A stretch of DNA of 64,000 nt. It comes from Trichoplax sp. H2. Lineage: Eukaryota > Placozoa > Uniplacotomia > Trichoplacea. Within the stretch, counting starts at the first letter, position 1. Each line of letters begins with the position of its first letter. The stretch is taken from positions 359,879 to 423,878 of the forward strand of contig NOWV01000057.1 in assembly GCA_003344405.1 (NCBI GenBank), in the 5' to 3' direction. The translations under genes were made by a program, and so were the position numbers. Positions 24,809-36,916 of this stretch are shown here, one piece after another. The notes below the pieces were generated by a model. That model worked only from the letters and a program-made list of their open reading frames with translations, ran no database searches and had not been told where the DNA came from.

Positions 24809-27279
24809 CCATACGTAGAATAATTTGAATACATTGAATAAACTACCTTTAAAATTTTTCAGGTACTACAATAGGAGGACCATGATGATATATTTACTCT
24901 ATTACATTCATACCGTACGTCATTAATCTTTGTTATTTTGTAATAGTATCATTTCTATTTTAAGATTTCATTAAAATCAGTCTCCATTAGCGATAATTTC
25001 TGTAAGGCTTACTAAAACCTCTATACTACCTTCCACATCATTAAATAGATATTGATTGTAACTGTTATTTTTTCAGTTTTACGCGATTTATAATATATTT
25101 TGAAGCAAAGATCTTTGGTTTTAGCCTGAAAGCGCTCATCATAACGTCGATTAATTCATCATCAAGTTTTCAGAAATTGTTCTCTCTAATTCATGCTATT
25201 ACGGTGCCTCTATGTCAAAAGGAGTAATTGATGTTAAGTGTTTTAGCCGTCTCTCATGCAATAAACTTGGCTATAGTGAACTAGCACTGCCCAGTATGGT
25301 AAGTCTGGAATAGCTTTTTAATTTTAACCAGTTTTGATCGTATCTGCAATCTGTTATCACGTAATAAAAATATCACCTTATTAAGTAAAATCCGTTAAAT
25401 AACACTGTGATAAAGTGATCTTCGAAACAATAAATCAAGAACAACAGTTTCTTGCAAATTTCACTTTATTACAGAAGTTAGGTTCGTCTAACTACCAAGG
25501 ACTATCTGACTATCTGACAATCTACTTATTACAGCAAAATTCACGATTTGTATACGATTAGTTACAGAATGCTTTTACTGTAACAAATCTTATCTTGCCC
25601 ATTAAGTCGCAAGATTTTACGTCTTATAGAGTTGCATCTTTAACGATGATATTATAAAATCTAACTAAGGTTGATGGTTATAGTAAATGAAAGCTAATTG
25701 GGCTTTATGAGTAGAAGGAGCATCAAGATATTCAATTTTAAGAAACATGCACATAAATACGACTAGTAGTTAACTTAATAGAGTGTTTTAGGGACCTCTC
25801 GATGATTCCAAATGAACAGCTTGATTAAAGGTTAGGAATAGAAGTGTTGTGATGATTTAAATAGCATATTAGTTTAGAAATTTATATGTAAGAGGATAAT
25901 TTACCATGGTAGGAATTAACTATTGTTGTCACCATGGAGAATTGGTAGCTTTAATTAAGCATTGAATGGTTCCATTCAGACGTTTATTTAGTTGGGAATC
26001 ATTAAATAACATCAATATATATGAACTATGCTCTGATGCATGTAAACGTGATGTTTCTATAAGTTGAGATAATGAATAAGAGATGAAGTAACAAATACCT
26101 TACGTATTATGAAAAGAATCTATCAGGAGATGCTCTTTTCGAAGTAAACGATATTGCAAATAATATTCATTATGAGGAGTACATTACAAGTAATACAATA
26201 GTACATGTGTACTATTTAATCCTTAAGCCTCAGCTTTTGAAATAGTTTCGAATATATTTAGCAGTTAACAACGTTTGGCAGAATTATTGCAAAATCTTAT
26301 TTGAGATTGTCCGCAGGGTTGTTGCTTGATTAATTAATACTACGTAGACCTGTTCTACTTTTAGTGCATGTTCTTTAACTATACTGTAGATGTAAGTGTA
26401 TTGTATCCTACATTTTTAAGCGGTATAGCATGCATTCTGCGATAGTGCATTAAATGTGGTGTTCATAAATTTATGACGAAGTTCTGAGGGTATGTAATGT
26501 ATTTCAGTGTATTATTAGTATCAGAAAGAATACTGACTTTATGAATTATGTAATCAGGTTTGATATTGGGAATACAGTTAGCAATACAGGTCAATATTAT
26601 CAAATAAAAACACGGAGCAGATTTTTAAGACACCGTTGGTAAAGAATATATATGCTACGTATATAGTTCGATTATATTGAAAATGCCGACATCGAGTTCA
26701 GCCTGTAAATAAATTTAAGCCAATATTACTTTAAAGTGGTTTTATGTTAGGTTACAAAGCTGAATAGGATGAAATTCGCTTCAAAGCGAGGCATCATGGT
26801 TGCTTAATAGTTGTAATCAAATATTACTATGATTTGCAGCTAGCTAGCTATTCTAGCAAGAGATGAATTAGGCACAATTAAATGTACGATAGTACAGCTA
26901 ATTAGCAACTGGTGTATGCTGTGTGACTTGCATATTTATATTTCTTAAATACATACTGTACATGGATAGTATAATTTATGAATAAAAGTAAATAAAAAGA
27001 TTATCCTTGTGAAAGTTGAAAACTTAATTTCCAAGTACATATTATATTTATGTTTCACTTGACCTAATGCAAGTAATTAGTTAAATATTTTACAGCTTGT
27101 TGCAACTGACATAGCTTAGCTTCGACTTGTAATCTGCCCAATTAAGCATTAATTAGTGAGTATATGCTATAATTTAATAGCAATCTAACGAGGTCAAAAT
27201 TTATTATTCTAATAATGAAACATAAAACAAAAATTTTGATCGTACTTTATTTAACGTCGGTCTTTATAAGTTTTGGTAT
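24809..27279. other. Intergenic, no gene seen
   Basis: About 2.5 kb of AT-rich DNA without a recognisable gene or repeat. Confidence 0.5.
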
Positions 27280-28281
27280 TTAGCTGGCTATTATTCGTAG
27301 TTTAGAAGTGTTCTTGTACAAGAAGTACTTTTGGATGTAAAGCCAAGCCTTTCTCTTAATATTGCAGTCAAATTTCAGATACAAAAATGGATTTAATACT
27401 GATATGAAAAGGGTTGTAGAAAATGATAAGAAAGAAAGAATATAATACGTAGCATTTTCATTTTTTATATCTCGTAGTGATTTTCCTGTTATGATTATAG
27501 CTACTCCAATAGCAAAGAATGGCCATGTTATCGATAAATAAGATGCAGTTATAGTAATTAAAGCTTTAGTGAATTTTTTCCTTTTCATTTGCTCATCTTT
27601 TTGACTTCGTTCAGAAATATTTCCAGGTCTAACATGGTTATATTGATGCCAGTATATACTGCCATATGTGAATAGTAAAATAATAGTTGGTACGATGTAC
27701 ATTGTGATGATAGCTGTCATCAGAAATGCTCTTGCGAAAGAATCAATACTAACAAAATCGCATAGCCCGGGGTCATCAGGATAGACATCAACATAAAATA
27801 TTACTGGAATATTTATAGTAACTGACATTAATACGGCACATAATACTAGTGAAGTTAAGAATTTTCTTTTATAACGCAAATAAAATCTCGAAAAGGGTTT
27901 TAAAGTTATAAAATATCGATCAATACTTATTATGCATAAAGTAAATATAGATACGGAGTAAGAACTTAATATGGTGTAGAGAAATAGTCGGCAAAAACAG
28001 GAACCTAGAGCATAATTAATCTTAACAGTATCGCCGACTAAAACTGCTACACAACCTAATAATGTAACAACAGTGTCAGAAATAATAGAAATACGAACTA
28101 AATAATATGTGGGCTTATAGAAATCACGATCATAAGTGATAATACGAAATACAAAGATATTTGCAATGCATCCAATAATTAAAGAAGGGAAAGTAGCAAG
28201 AGCGGCGATAGTCCTAATAATATCGTAATTGTTCGTTCCATTTCTGAAGGTGTTATTAGAAATGCTACCGGAAACATTCAT
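27280..28281 (-). CDS. Class A GPCR, intronless, subfamily B
   Basis: 333-aa single-exon receptor. The N-terminus has three sequons (NVS, NNT, NGT). Marks: TM1 Asn (GCIANIFVF), TM2 Asp (IISDTVV), TM3 Cys (CFCR), SIDRYFITLKP, a fully canonical ECL2 DVYPDDPGLCDF, TM5 Pro (YIVPT), NHVRPGNIS, ICL3 end MKRKKFTKALI, TM6 ITWPFFAIG, TM7 NPFLYLKFD. The tail is short and ends KLRIIAS. ECL2 and ICL3 are closest to the next receptor at 32964. The pair probably arose by a local duplication now separated by LTR insertions and an assembly gap. Confidence 0.95.
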   Translation of the reverse strand: MNVSGSISNNTFRNGTNNYDIIRTIAALATFPSLIIGCIANIFVFRIITYDRDFYKPTYYLVRISIISDTVVTLLGCVAVLVGDTVKINYALGSCFCRLFLYTILSSYSVSIFTLCIISIDRYFITLKPFSRFYLRYKRKFLTSLVLCAVLMSVTINIPVIFYVDVYPDDPGLCDFVSIDSFARAFLMTAIITMYIVPTIILLFTYGSIYWHQYNHVRPGNISERSQKDEQMKRKKFTKALITITASYLSITWPFFAIGVAIIITGKSLRDIKNENATYYILSFLSFSTTLFISVLNPFLYLKFDCNIKRKAWLYIQKYFLYKNTSKLRIIAS

Positions 28282-28591
28282 GATCTTATTCTTACTGGCA
28301 TTCCAAGCAAAGCTGCTATCCTATTTAGAATGCAGAATTAAAATAGCTTTAATATGCGTCTTCACAGATACAGGACCCATGTTTACTTTTCAGCTTTAAT
28401 GTTTAACGAGTTGTAATTAGCAAAGGATGCCATCTACAGTACAAAATGTTAATTAATTTATAGCATGTATGGTTGTATTACTTTAAAAATTTTAAGTAAT
28501 TTGACAAAGGTTTAGAATTCAAGTTTCGTAACTATGTGCTATCGACTGCTTTCATAAATATGCATAGGCTGGCTAGGCTATAATTGAAGTT

Positions 28592-28955
28592 ATAATGTCA
28601 AACAGTCATTAGTCTGTTTGAAAGTTATTATAGGCTTATTATAGTCAATAAAATCGATGGTAAAACAAAATGGTTCGTATTAAAAAGAACTTATCGTGCC
28701 AGACAAAGTTTATAAGTAATTTATTATAAAATACGAAAGTGCGATACTTTCCTGTAGTAACTTTTTTTAAATCAAATGATTTCTGTTCCGCATAATGGAT
28801 ATATTTTAGCCCTATTAAGTGTAGGATCAATTTTTTATTCTACATCTTACTTTGATATTGAATAATTAAACAATTTTTAAGAAATTTAAACTTTAGGAGG
28901 AGCTTTTTAGGTTATTTGAGACGGAACCTACATTATTTTCTATTCTATATTTGTA
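28592..28955 (+). repeat. Left copy of a 364-bp duplication: LTR-empty site
   Basis: It matches 28976-29129 plus 29766-29975 base for base in length (154 + 210 bp), with only about eight substitutions that I can count. The copies lie on the two sides of the 20-N gap. This left copy has the uninterrupted sequence gaaagtgcgatactttcc at the point where the right copy carries a 631-bp LTR. The minus frames at 28645 and 29626 are by-products of this repeat. Confidence 0.95.
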
Positions 28956-28975
28956 NNNNNNNNNNNNNNNNNNNN
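28956..28975. other. Assembly gap (20 N)
   Basis: Twenty Ns. The gap sits exactly at the junction between the two copies of the 364-bp duplicated segment. Confidence 1.
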
Positions 28976-29975
28976 ATAATGTCAAACAGTCATTAGTCTG
29001 TTTGAAAGTTATTATAGGCTTATTATAGTCAATAAAATCTATGGTAAAACAAAATGATTCGTATTAAAAAGAACTTATCGTGCCAGACAAAGTTTATAAG
29101 TAATTTATTATAAAATACGAAAGTGCGATTGTTACAGTGCTAAATACTGTATTACAGTAGAAATAACTATGTTAGGATAATTCTGTTAGACTATCCTTAT
29201 TTAGTTAACTTCTAATTTGGATATACTGTGTTTTAATATAGCACTGACTTTTTATGACAGTGACACTTATACACATACTGAAATTAATAGTTATAATAGG
29301 GAATGCAAATCATCTACTTACAGTTCGAATCATTGTGATTGTAATTTACTTATGGTAGACTGTAAGTTATCATGGAAATGTTCCGTGATAGGACATATCG
29401 TAATCTGACTATTCTGTATTAGTCATTACATGTCTATGTTTGTAAATACTGTTGTCTGCATTAAGGGAGCAGTAGCTAAAATTAATATCTAATTCAGTAA
29501 ATGATTCTAATGTTAATTGTATTAACTATGACTCATGAACTATTGAGGAATAGTATATAAATGCAGTATATCGTGAAATAAAGAAGAATTGTCCAACTTA
29601 GTGTTTAACGTAAAATACGAGGCGTCTAAGTCTTTGTGTAGTCTGCTAGTAGAGCAAAAGTGCTCGTGATATTGCAGATATCGTTCCTTGATACGTGGTT
29701 CAAGGAATTGACTTTTTGATCGTAGATTACGTTATCTTGTTGCAAAGCTGTTTTGAGACAGCGATACTTTCCTGTTGTAACTTTTTTTAAATCAAATGAT
29801 TTCTGTTCCGCATAATGAATATATTTTAGCCCTATTAAGTGTAGGATCAATTTTTTATACTACATCTTACTTTGATATTGAATAATTGAACAATTTTTAA
29901 GAAATTTAAATTTTAGGAGGAGCTTTTTAGGTTATTTGAGTCGGAACCTACATTATTTTCTATTCTATATTTGTA
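28976..29975 (+). repeat. Right copy of the 364-bp duplication: LTR-filled site
   Basis: The duplicated sequence resumes immediately after the gap, is split after gcgat at 29129 by the LTR, and continues from 29761 with a second gcgat. See the LTR entry at 29130-29760. Confidence 0.95.
29130..29760 (+). mobile_element. Solo LTR, family 1, copy B, with 5-bp target duplication
   Basis: 631 bp from TGTTACAGTG to TTTTGAGACA (TG...CA ends), flanked by perfect 5-bp direct repeats gcgat (29125-29129 and 29761-29765). It contains a TATA box TATATAAA at 29554-29561 and a poly(A) signal AATAAA at 29577-29582, so promoter and polyadenylation signal are only about 16 bp apart. This arrangement, TG/CA ends and a 5-bp duplication are those of a retroviral-type LTR, here without internal genes, as left by LTR-LTR recombination. 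The 63-codon frame at 29217-29408 is not considered a gene. Confidence 0.93.
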
Positions 29976-31124
29976 GCCATGTTACAACCACTCTTGTAAG
30001 ACAGCTACTACCTCCTATAGCGGTTAAGCACTGACAATAGTCTTTTCTAGGATCAATTCTAGAACTCTCTTTACTATAAAAGTAACCCATTTTTATATTT
30101 TCTAACTAGATCTGCTAGTTGCTACAGAGTGCAAACAGAAATCTGAACACTAATAAACTTTGTCAGCTGTGCCGTATATTTTTAGATCTGAGTTAGTAAA
30201 ATTTTAAGCTCTACTTTAGTATACGTTAAGCATCCATATAACTGGAGATTAATTAACCATGATCAGAACACGATCTGACTCTTGAGCTTTCCTATAAATT
30301 AAGTATCTAGCTAATTCACTTTCCTTTACCGGAAAATGCATTAAATATTTACTAGCAATCTATATACATAACATTATTCTACTCGTTGCTCTACGAGTAC
30401 TGTGTTAAGCGATTTTTTGATTACTTTTACAATTCAGAAACATAACTTTATATATAAGTTAAATAATTAACGATTTTTTCGTTGCCTTATCACAACTGAG
30501 TAGAAACTTATAGTTGTCGCACAAATCAAATACTTATCACCGTTAATTGCTATTAACATCTGGATATAATTATACAGAACAAAAAATTCGAGATGCCTAT
30601 CCCAGCAGTAGTTAATAAATATCTATCTTTATCTTAATATTGTGGTGTACAATAGAAACCGAACCAGTTTTTAGTAAATCAAGATAAAACGATTGATGTC
30701 AAGAATGCAACTGTCTATTATAATATAAACGTGATAATAATTATAAGTTTAATAACTATATATTTTCACGCATTTCTAGTGAATACAATGGGTAATATAG
30801 AAATTTTAAATTGATATATCATAAAAAATCCATTTAACTGTAAATTGTGAAATAAACGTATGTTAGTCAAAAGATAATTGTAATACTGTAACCTGCAATC
30901 ATAATTTAGTATTGAGCAAATGGAGAAAACTGCCAATTATTTTCTTACCAAAACATAAATTTTCAATGAAAATGATGAGAATTCGTCGTTGTCACTTGAG
31001 TTTTAATTATTTGTTTAGAGTCTTGATTCATATAGTCATTCGTAAAAATCTGCGAGAAGCCTTTTTCTTTATCGAAGCAGATATCGTACTCTTATGTAAT
31101 AAGTTATTGTCGATGATCGTACGG
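29976..31124. other. Intergenic, no gene seen
   Basis: AT-rich sequence between two family 1 LTRs. The plus frame at 30912-31175 starts at TTG and runs into the next LTR; no domain is recognisable. Confidence 0.5.
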
Positions 31125-32027
31125 TGTTACAGTGTTAAATACTGTATTACTGTAGAAATAACTATGTTAGGATAATTCTGTTAGACTATCCTTATTTAGT
31201 TAACTTCTAATTTGGATATACTGTGTTTTAATATAGCACTGACTTTTTATGACAGTGACACTTATACACATACTGAAATTAATAGTTATAATAGGGAATG
31301 CAAATCATCTACTTACAGTTCGAATCATTGTGATTGTAATTTACTTATGGAAGACTATAAATTATCATGGAAATGTTCCGTGATAGGACATATCGTAATC
31401 TGACTATTCTGTATTAGTCATTACATGTCTATGTTCGTAAATACTGTTGTCTGCATTAAGGGAGCAGTAGCTATAATTAATATCTAATTTAGTAAATGAT
31501 TCCGAGGTTAATTGTATTAACTATGACTCATGAACTATTGAGGAATAGTATATAAATGCAGTATATCGTGAAATAAAGAAGAATTCTCCAACTTAGTGTT
31601 TAACGTAAAATACGAGGCGTTTAAGTCTTTGTGTAGTCTGCTAGTAGAGCAAAAGTGTTTGTGATAGTGCAGATATCGTTCCTTGATACGTGGTTTAAGG
31701 AATTGACTTTTTGATCGTATATTGCGTTATCTTGTTGCAAATCTGTTTTGTGACACTAATTCAGTAAATGATTCCGAGGTTAATTGTATTAACTATGACT
31801 CATGAACTATTGAGGAGTAGTATATAAATGCAGTATATCGTGAAATAAAAAAGAATTCTCCAACTTAGTGTTTAACGTAAAATACGAGGCGTTTAAGTCT
31901 TTGTGTAGTCTGCTAGTAGAGCAAAAGTGTTTGTGACAGTGCAGATATCGTTCCTTGATACGTAGTTCAAGGAATTGACTTATTGATCGTATATTGCGTT
32001 ATCTTGTTGCAAAGCTGTTTTGTGACA
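31125..32027 (+). mobile_element. Solo LTR, family 1, copy C, with internal 3' duplication
   Basis: It starts TGTTACAGTG and ends TTTTGTGACA, like copy B, but is 903 bp long because its last 271-273 bp are present twice (31484-31754 and 31755-32027). Each half has its own TATATAAA and AATAAA. The flanks are tacgg on the left and tacga on the right, a 5-bp target duplication with one mismatch. The plus frame at 31212-31403 is the same repeat shadow as in copies A and B. Confidence 0.9.
31484..32027. repeat. 271-bp tandem duplication within the LTR
   Basis: The second unit begins exactly after the terminal TGTGACA of the first, at ctaattcagtaaatgattccgagg (first unit ctaatttagtaaatgattccgagg). 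The U3 end with the TATA box, the poly(A) signal and the U5-like end are therefore doubled. Confidence 0.93.
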
Positions 32028-32963
32028 TACGATGACGGAAGTTTATAATTAAAGCTAAGCAAAGATTGCCATAGCTATGGTCTACTAACATATTTTTAGT
32101 CTATGCCTTCGCTAAGAATAAATGAGGGTATTTAAAATTCGATATTACCAATCGTGAGATTAAATTTTATTAACCTTCACATGGCATCTATTGTTTCAGA
32201 TTTGAATATCTAGCTAGTCACATTTTTAATTGAAGGCAGTCGAGTCATTTCATTCGCTAATGGTTAATTCTTCTATGAAATTTAGATTGCAGCACCAATA
32301 ATTCAATTTTCATCTCAATTATTTCATCTAAATTAAATTACGCGTATTATCAATAAATTATAAATTATAATTATTAATTTATGTGAAAATACAAAAACTA
32401 TATAAAAAGACAATGTTTTAACCTTCAGTAGGTCATGAACTACTAGAAGAATACCAGGTATATTTCTAGTGATCCATGAGTAGATGTACCACTTGCAGCA
32501 ATTTTCTATAGTATATTACGGTTACAGTAGGCAATATCTTTGCCACACTTTTATAATACTGTATCCCAGTATCCAAACTACTAGGGAAATTCCTACGGGG
32601 CTCCAGTTATACTACTGCGAGACTCACATACATGATTCTATTAATATAACTTATTTTTATTTAAATTACCGATTCTCGATTTCAATACTTTCAACCTTCT
32701 AACTTATTCTTAAAATTCTCAAACTTGCAACTTACGCTCTTACACTTTATCACGACTGTCACTTGTCTTCAGATCGACTAACTACTGAACCTAACGCTAC
32801 ATGATATTATATACAGTAGTGTACTACAGGTCTTAATTGTGCATCAATCAAGCATATAATCAACTAAAGTACAATATACTACTGAACACTTACACTTATT
32901 TCTCTAGCTATTACTTTATATTTAGCCATTAATTTTATATTGAGCTAGAAATATAATCTAGCA
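32028..32963. other. Intergenic, no gene seen
   Basis: 3' flank of the next receptor. A C-rich stretch at about 32690-32880 resembles the composition of the minus-orientation LTRs, but I could not match it to one. Confidence 0.45.
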
Positions 32964-33980
32964 TTAATAAGTGTACATCTTTGCAGATACTAGAATGAAT
33001 CGTCGGCGATATTCGGTAGCGGTCTTTCGTGGGATATACTTTCGTAGGTAATATCGAGATTTCTTCTTAATATTATAATCAAATTTCAGATATAAAAATG
33101 GATTTATCACGGAAATACCAACCGTTGTGGAATATGACACAAACGAAAGCACATAATATACCAGATTTTCATCTCCCATCTGTCGTAGTGATTTTTTTGT
33201 TATGGCCATAGCTATCCCAGTTGCAAAGTATGGCCATGTTATCAATAGATAAGATCCAGCAGTGGCAATCAAAACTTGATTAAATTTTTTTTTTTTCTCG
33301 TGCAAATTAATTCTAGTGAGGACAGAAATATTTCCAGGTCTAACATAGTTATGTTGATGCTTGAATATGCTGCCATACATAAATAATAAAATAATAGTAG
33401 GTAAAAAGTAAATTATGATAATATTGGCGATGAGGGATGCTATCGCGGAAGAGTTGATATGGACCATGTCGCATACCACCGTATCATCTGGATATACGTC
33501 GTTGTAAAATATTGTAGGAATACTTAAAATGATAGAAAGTATCAAGGCAAGTGTTACCATTGATATTAATAGATTTCGCCTATGATTCGAATAGAACTTC
33601 GAAAACGGTTTAACAATCACAAAATATCGATCAATACTGATAATACATAAAGTAAATATGGAAAGAGTGTAAGAACATTGGATAATATAGAAAAATATTC
33701 GGCACATATACGATCCTAGGGTATAGTCAATATGAGCCATAACGAGGATCGAAAATGATGTAGTACCTATCAACGTAGCTATGATATCAGAAATGAGAGA
33801 AATACGAATTAAATAATATGGAGTTTTATAAAAACAACTATTATTACAGATGACATAAAGTACGAAGACATTAACAATAAATCCTATAAATAAAACAGGA
33901 ATAGACGCGGCAGAAGCGTAGATGTTAATAAGACTGTAATAGTTTTTTTCTTGGTTAGAAATGTTACTGGAGATATTCAT
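32964..33980 (-). CDS. Class A GPCR, intronless, subfamily B
   Basis: 338-aa single-exon receptor starting MNISSNIS with two sequons. Marks: TM1 Asn (GFIVNVFVLY), TM2 Asp (LISDIIA), TM3 Cys (YMCR), SIDRYFVIVKP, ECL2 DVYPDDTVVCDM, TM5 Pro (YFLPT), NYVRPGNIS, ICL3 ending HEKKKKFNQ, TM6 ITWPYFATGIAMAITKKS, TM7 NPFLYLKFD, and a basic tail (RKYIPRKT, YRRRF). The four lysines are encoded by a run of twelve A (12 T on the plus strand, 33285-33296), a slippage-prone site inside the coding sequence. It is the closest neighbour in kind to the receptor at 27280. Confidence 0.95.
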   Translation of the reverse strand: MNISSNISNQEKNYYSLINIYASAASIPVLFIGFIVNVFVLYVICNNSCFYKTPYYLIRISLISDIIATLIGTTSFSILVMAHIDYTLGSYMCRIFFYIIQCSYTLSIFTLCIISIDRYFVIVKPFSKFYSNHRRNLLISMVTLALILSIILSIPTIFYNDVYPDDTVVCDMVHINSSAIASLIANIIIIYFLPTIILLFMYGSIFKHQHNYVRPGNISVLTRINLHEKKKKFNQVLIATAGSYLLITWPYFATGIAMAITKKSLRQMGDENLVYYVLSFVSYSTTVGISVINPFLYLKFDYNIKKKSRYYLRKYIPRKTATEYRRRFILVSAKMYTY

Positions 33981-36916
33981 GACTCAATCTTTGCGGCGCT
34001 AATAGAATGTAAAACACAATCCTATTTGTAGATCATACAACTAAAAATCACTAAGTAAAGATCGTTTAAATCATAACACAATATTATTTAATTTCAATCT
34101 AAAATGTAAGCAACTTCGATTGGAAACAAAGAGCTTCTATTGTTTACAGTTTTGCTATTTAAACGTTTTAATTTTAATCTTTTATTCCTTTAATAATATA
34201 TTATATACGATAGGGCAGACCTAAAGTAAAGATGTTAAATTTAGAGTTTGAGCTCTCGAATCTGGAATAAATTATTAGAGAATAGCTTCATCTCTTTGTT
34301 TGTACAAATATTATTAATGCTGACTTTAAATATTAGTTTGACGCCGCCAGTAACGTATATATTACTATGTAATATCTGGCTTATTTATAGACGATATGAA
34401 TATACGCAGTTCTTTATGTAGGACTATTTTACACAATTACATAATCAATCAGGTATGTAATATTTCTACAAGGCTTTTTAACTAGCTTACTTTCTGTAAT
34501 ATCATTAACTTGAAAGTAAATATGGTTGCATTCGCGGCTCAGACCGGAAAGTAACAATTGAGTACATTAGTACCACCAACAACTAATCATAATAATGAAG
34601 CAGTTTACTAGCATTTATCTTGAATCTAAACAATCTCAAAGTTTTTCGCATTGCCACGATCAAGTGAATTCAATTAATATGTTTAATGCATTTCAAATTG
34701 TTACAGAACCGATTAGATCATTTGAGCAGTTAATAACTAAACTCCAATATCGAATTATTTGATGTACTTAAAACTTAAATTTTGTTACTCTAAACGGCCT
34801 TTAAGGATAGGAAAAAGAATAAGGCATTCATGTTTACAATAGTATTTCAATGAGAGAATATAAATTTGCTTTAAATTTATTTGCATATTAATTAAATTTA
34901 AATTGCGATTTTTGTTAAATCTGGTGATATTTTTTATCAAATACACAGTCATATCGTCAACGGTAACAGAATTAGCTTGAGCAGGAGTTCTTAGTATCAA
35001 TTAGATATTGGAAATATTAGCATTGTTAAATATTCAAGGATAGATTTCACTACAAATGCTGAATTTGATCTTGATATTGGTTGACTAGCAATGATTGATA
35101 CGATGGGTTCGAAAGTATATTACCGTATTGATGCCACAATATAGTTAATATCATAAAGTATAAATCTTATATTATTGCAATTTAAATATAAAATATATTA
35201 AAATAGAGGTGCCTCTTAATGTACGATAATTGCGTACTAAGGTAGTTTATATGCATTCGATCACAAAGCTTATTATTGCTAAATTTACTAGAAATTAATA
35301 TTATTATTAATTAATGATGTAGATGGAGTTACGATACTCGTACATGGGCTTCCGAAACACTGTTTTAGATAAGAAAAACAAAAAAAAGTAGAATAGTGTA
35401 GGAGAGAACCTGCTTGTTTGCTAACAAGTTTTATGAACTCTTTTTAATTAGGAATACTGATGGCAAACGTAATTTATTCTTGTGAAAGATTTTACTACGG
35501 AACTAGAATTTTTTCATGAAATATGGTGCAGCTGTATTTAGGGAATAATAATCATAGCGGTGGCTATTGACTTTGTATCTAAATTATAAGAAGCTTTTAA
35601 TCGTTACCATGCTGGGTGTTGACAAATAATAAAGACTAAATATAATTTAATTATACATTACATATCAACTTCTACATGTATCTAATAAATGTAAAGTGTT
35701 TATAGGAAATTAATTACTGCAACAATAATATTATCATCATACTTCTGAATAGAAATAGCTAGTATGCAGTTATATATTAGAAACGAACTCGCGCTATCTC
35801 AAATTCTAAGGTTGTAACTTATAACCGTTACCTAAGAGTTTAGAATAAAGGAAATCTCTAATTATTTCTAAACAAACTTACAGTTTGTTTAGAAATACTT
35901 TCAATTCCTTAGTATCACTGCTGCTTTTGTTATTAATTGTTTTATTGTATATGAATTTATGAATAAATACCTAAAAGAGATTATTAGCTTGCCTTGCTCG
36001 AACCGCAATAACAAGAAGTTTCAGTCCGTAGATTGTTGGTTATGGAAGTTCGTAAATAATTAAAATATTTTCTATTTATAGAGAATGAAATATAAGGAAT
36101 TAGCTATTGAGAGTCACCGATAACAATAAATTCTGCTGCCCGACATAATACATCTGGCGCCACGGAAACTGCATCTACTGACTTCTATTTTTGAATCATA
36201 TATATATTTATCTCGTTTCATTCACAGGCAGCTAATATATTTTTGAAATTCTGCATTATTGCGCTCATAACTAATTTACGACACTAATTGCATCATAAAA
36301 TTTAAATTAACCCAGAATATTATCGGAAATGTTTGTGTTTTGTTTTGTAGAAACATATTAAATATGCAGCTTCGTACTTTAATAACTCTAAAACTCGAAT
36401 CTCATTTGGAGCATATGTTGTGCTTCTGCTGGAACTGCTTAAAGTGTTGTGCATATTTTTCGCTAGCAATATGATAACATAAATTCTACATTCCGCAGAC
36501 GCACTTAATATCTGTATTGAAATTATTTCGCAATAATTATTGAACGTGACCTTGAGTCACAACCCTCTCTTGGTGACAAAGGAAACGTTTATTAACAAAG
36601 TAAAGAATCTCTCGTGCAAGTATAATAACTCGAGTTACTTCTCCCAGTATCGCCAGTTTCTACGTTAGCGATATACGCGAACTCGATTTCCCAACCGAAC
36701 TCCGCAGATAACTGAATATATTACACTATTCTTCACTATAAGAGTCTTTCACCATTCTTGAGCAACTACTAATTTATCCTACAAATACACGTGCTTGAAT
36801 AGATTTCTATAATGAGTTCCAGTGTCAACTAGTGAGAATTCAGTTAGCGTTATCACTATGATATATTACTAAATATGTACATCAATATTCTCATCCTAGG
36901 ATAGCTACAAGCTACC
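33981..36916. other. Intergenic; possible LTR-like fragment at its right end
   Basis: About 2.9 kb of AT-rich DNA with no gene seen. The end from about 36550 (gtcacaaccctctcttggtgacaaaggaaacg) resembles the outer end of the LTR at 62613 (TGTCACAAACCAGCTTGGTGAC) and is C-rich on the plus strand, suggesting a decayed minus-orientation LTR. Boundaries cannot be set. Confidence 0.35.

Noticed and set aside
29217-29408. 63-codon frame beginning MDILCFNIALTF, repeated at 20794-20985 and 31212-31403
   Set aside because: It recurs only because it lies inside the family 1 LTR. It crosses no known domain, and the diverged copy at 63481 does not keep it.
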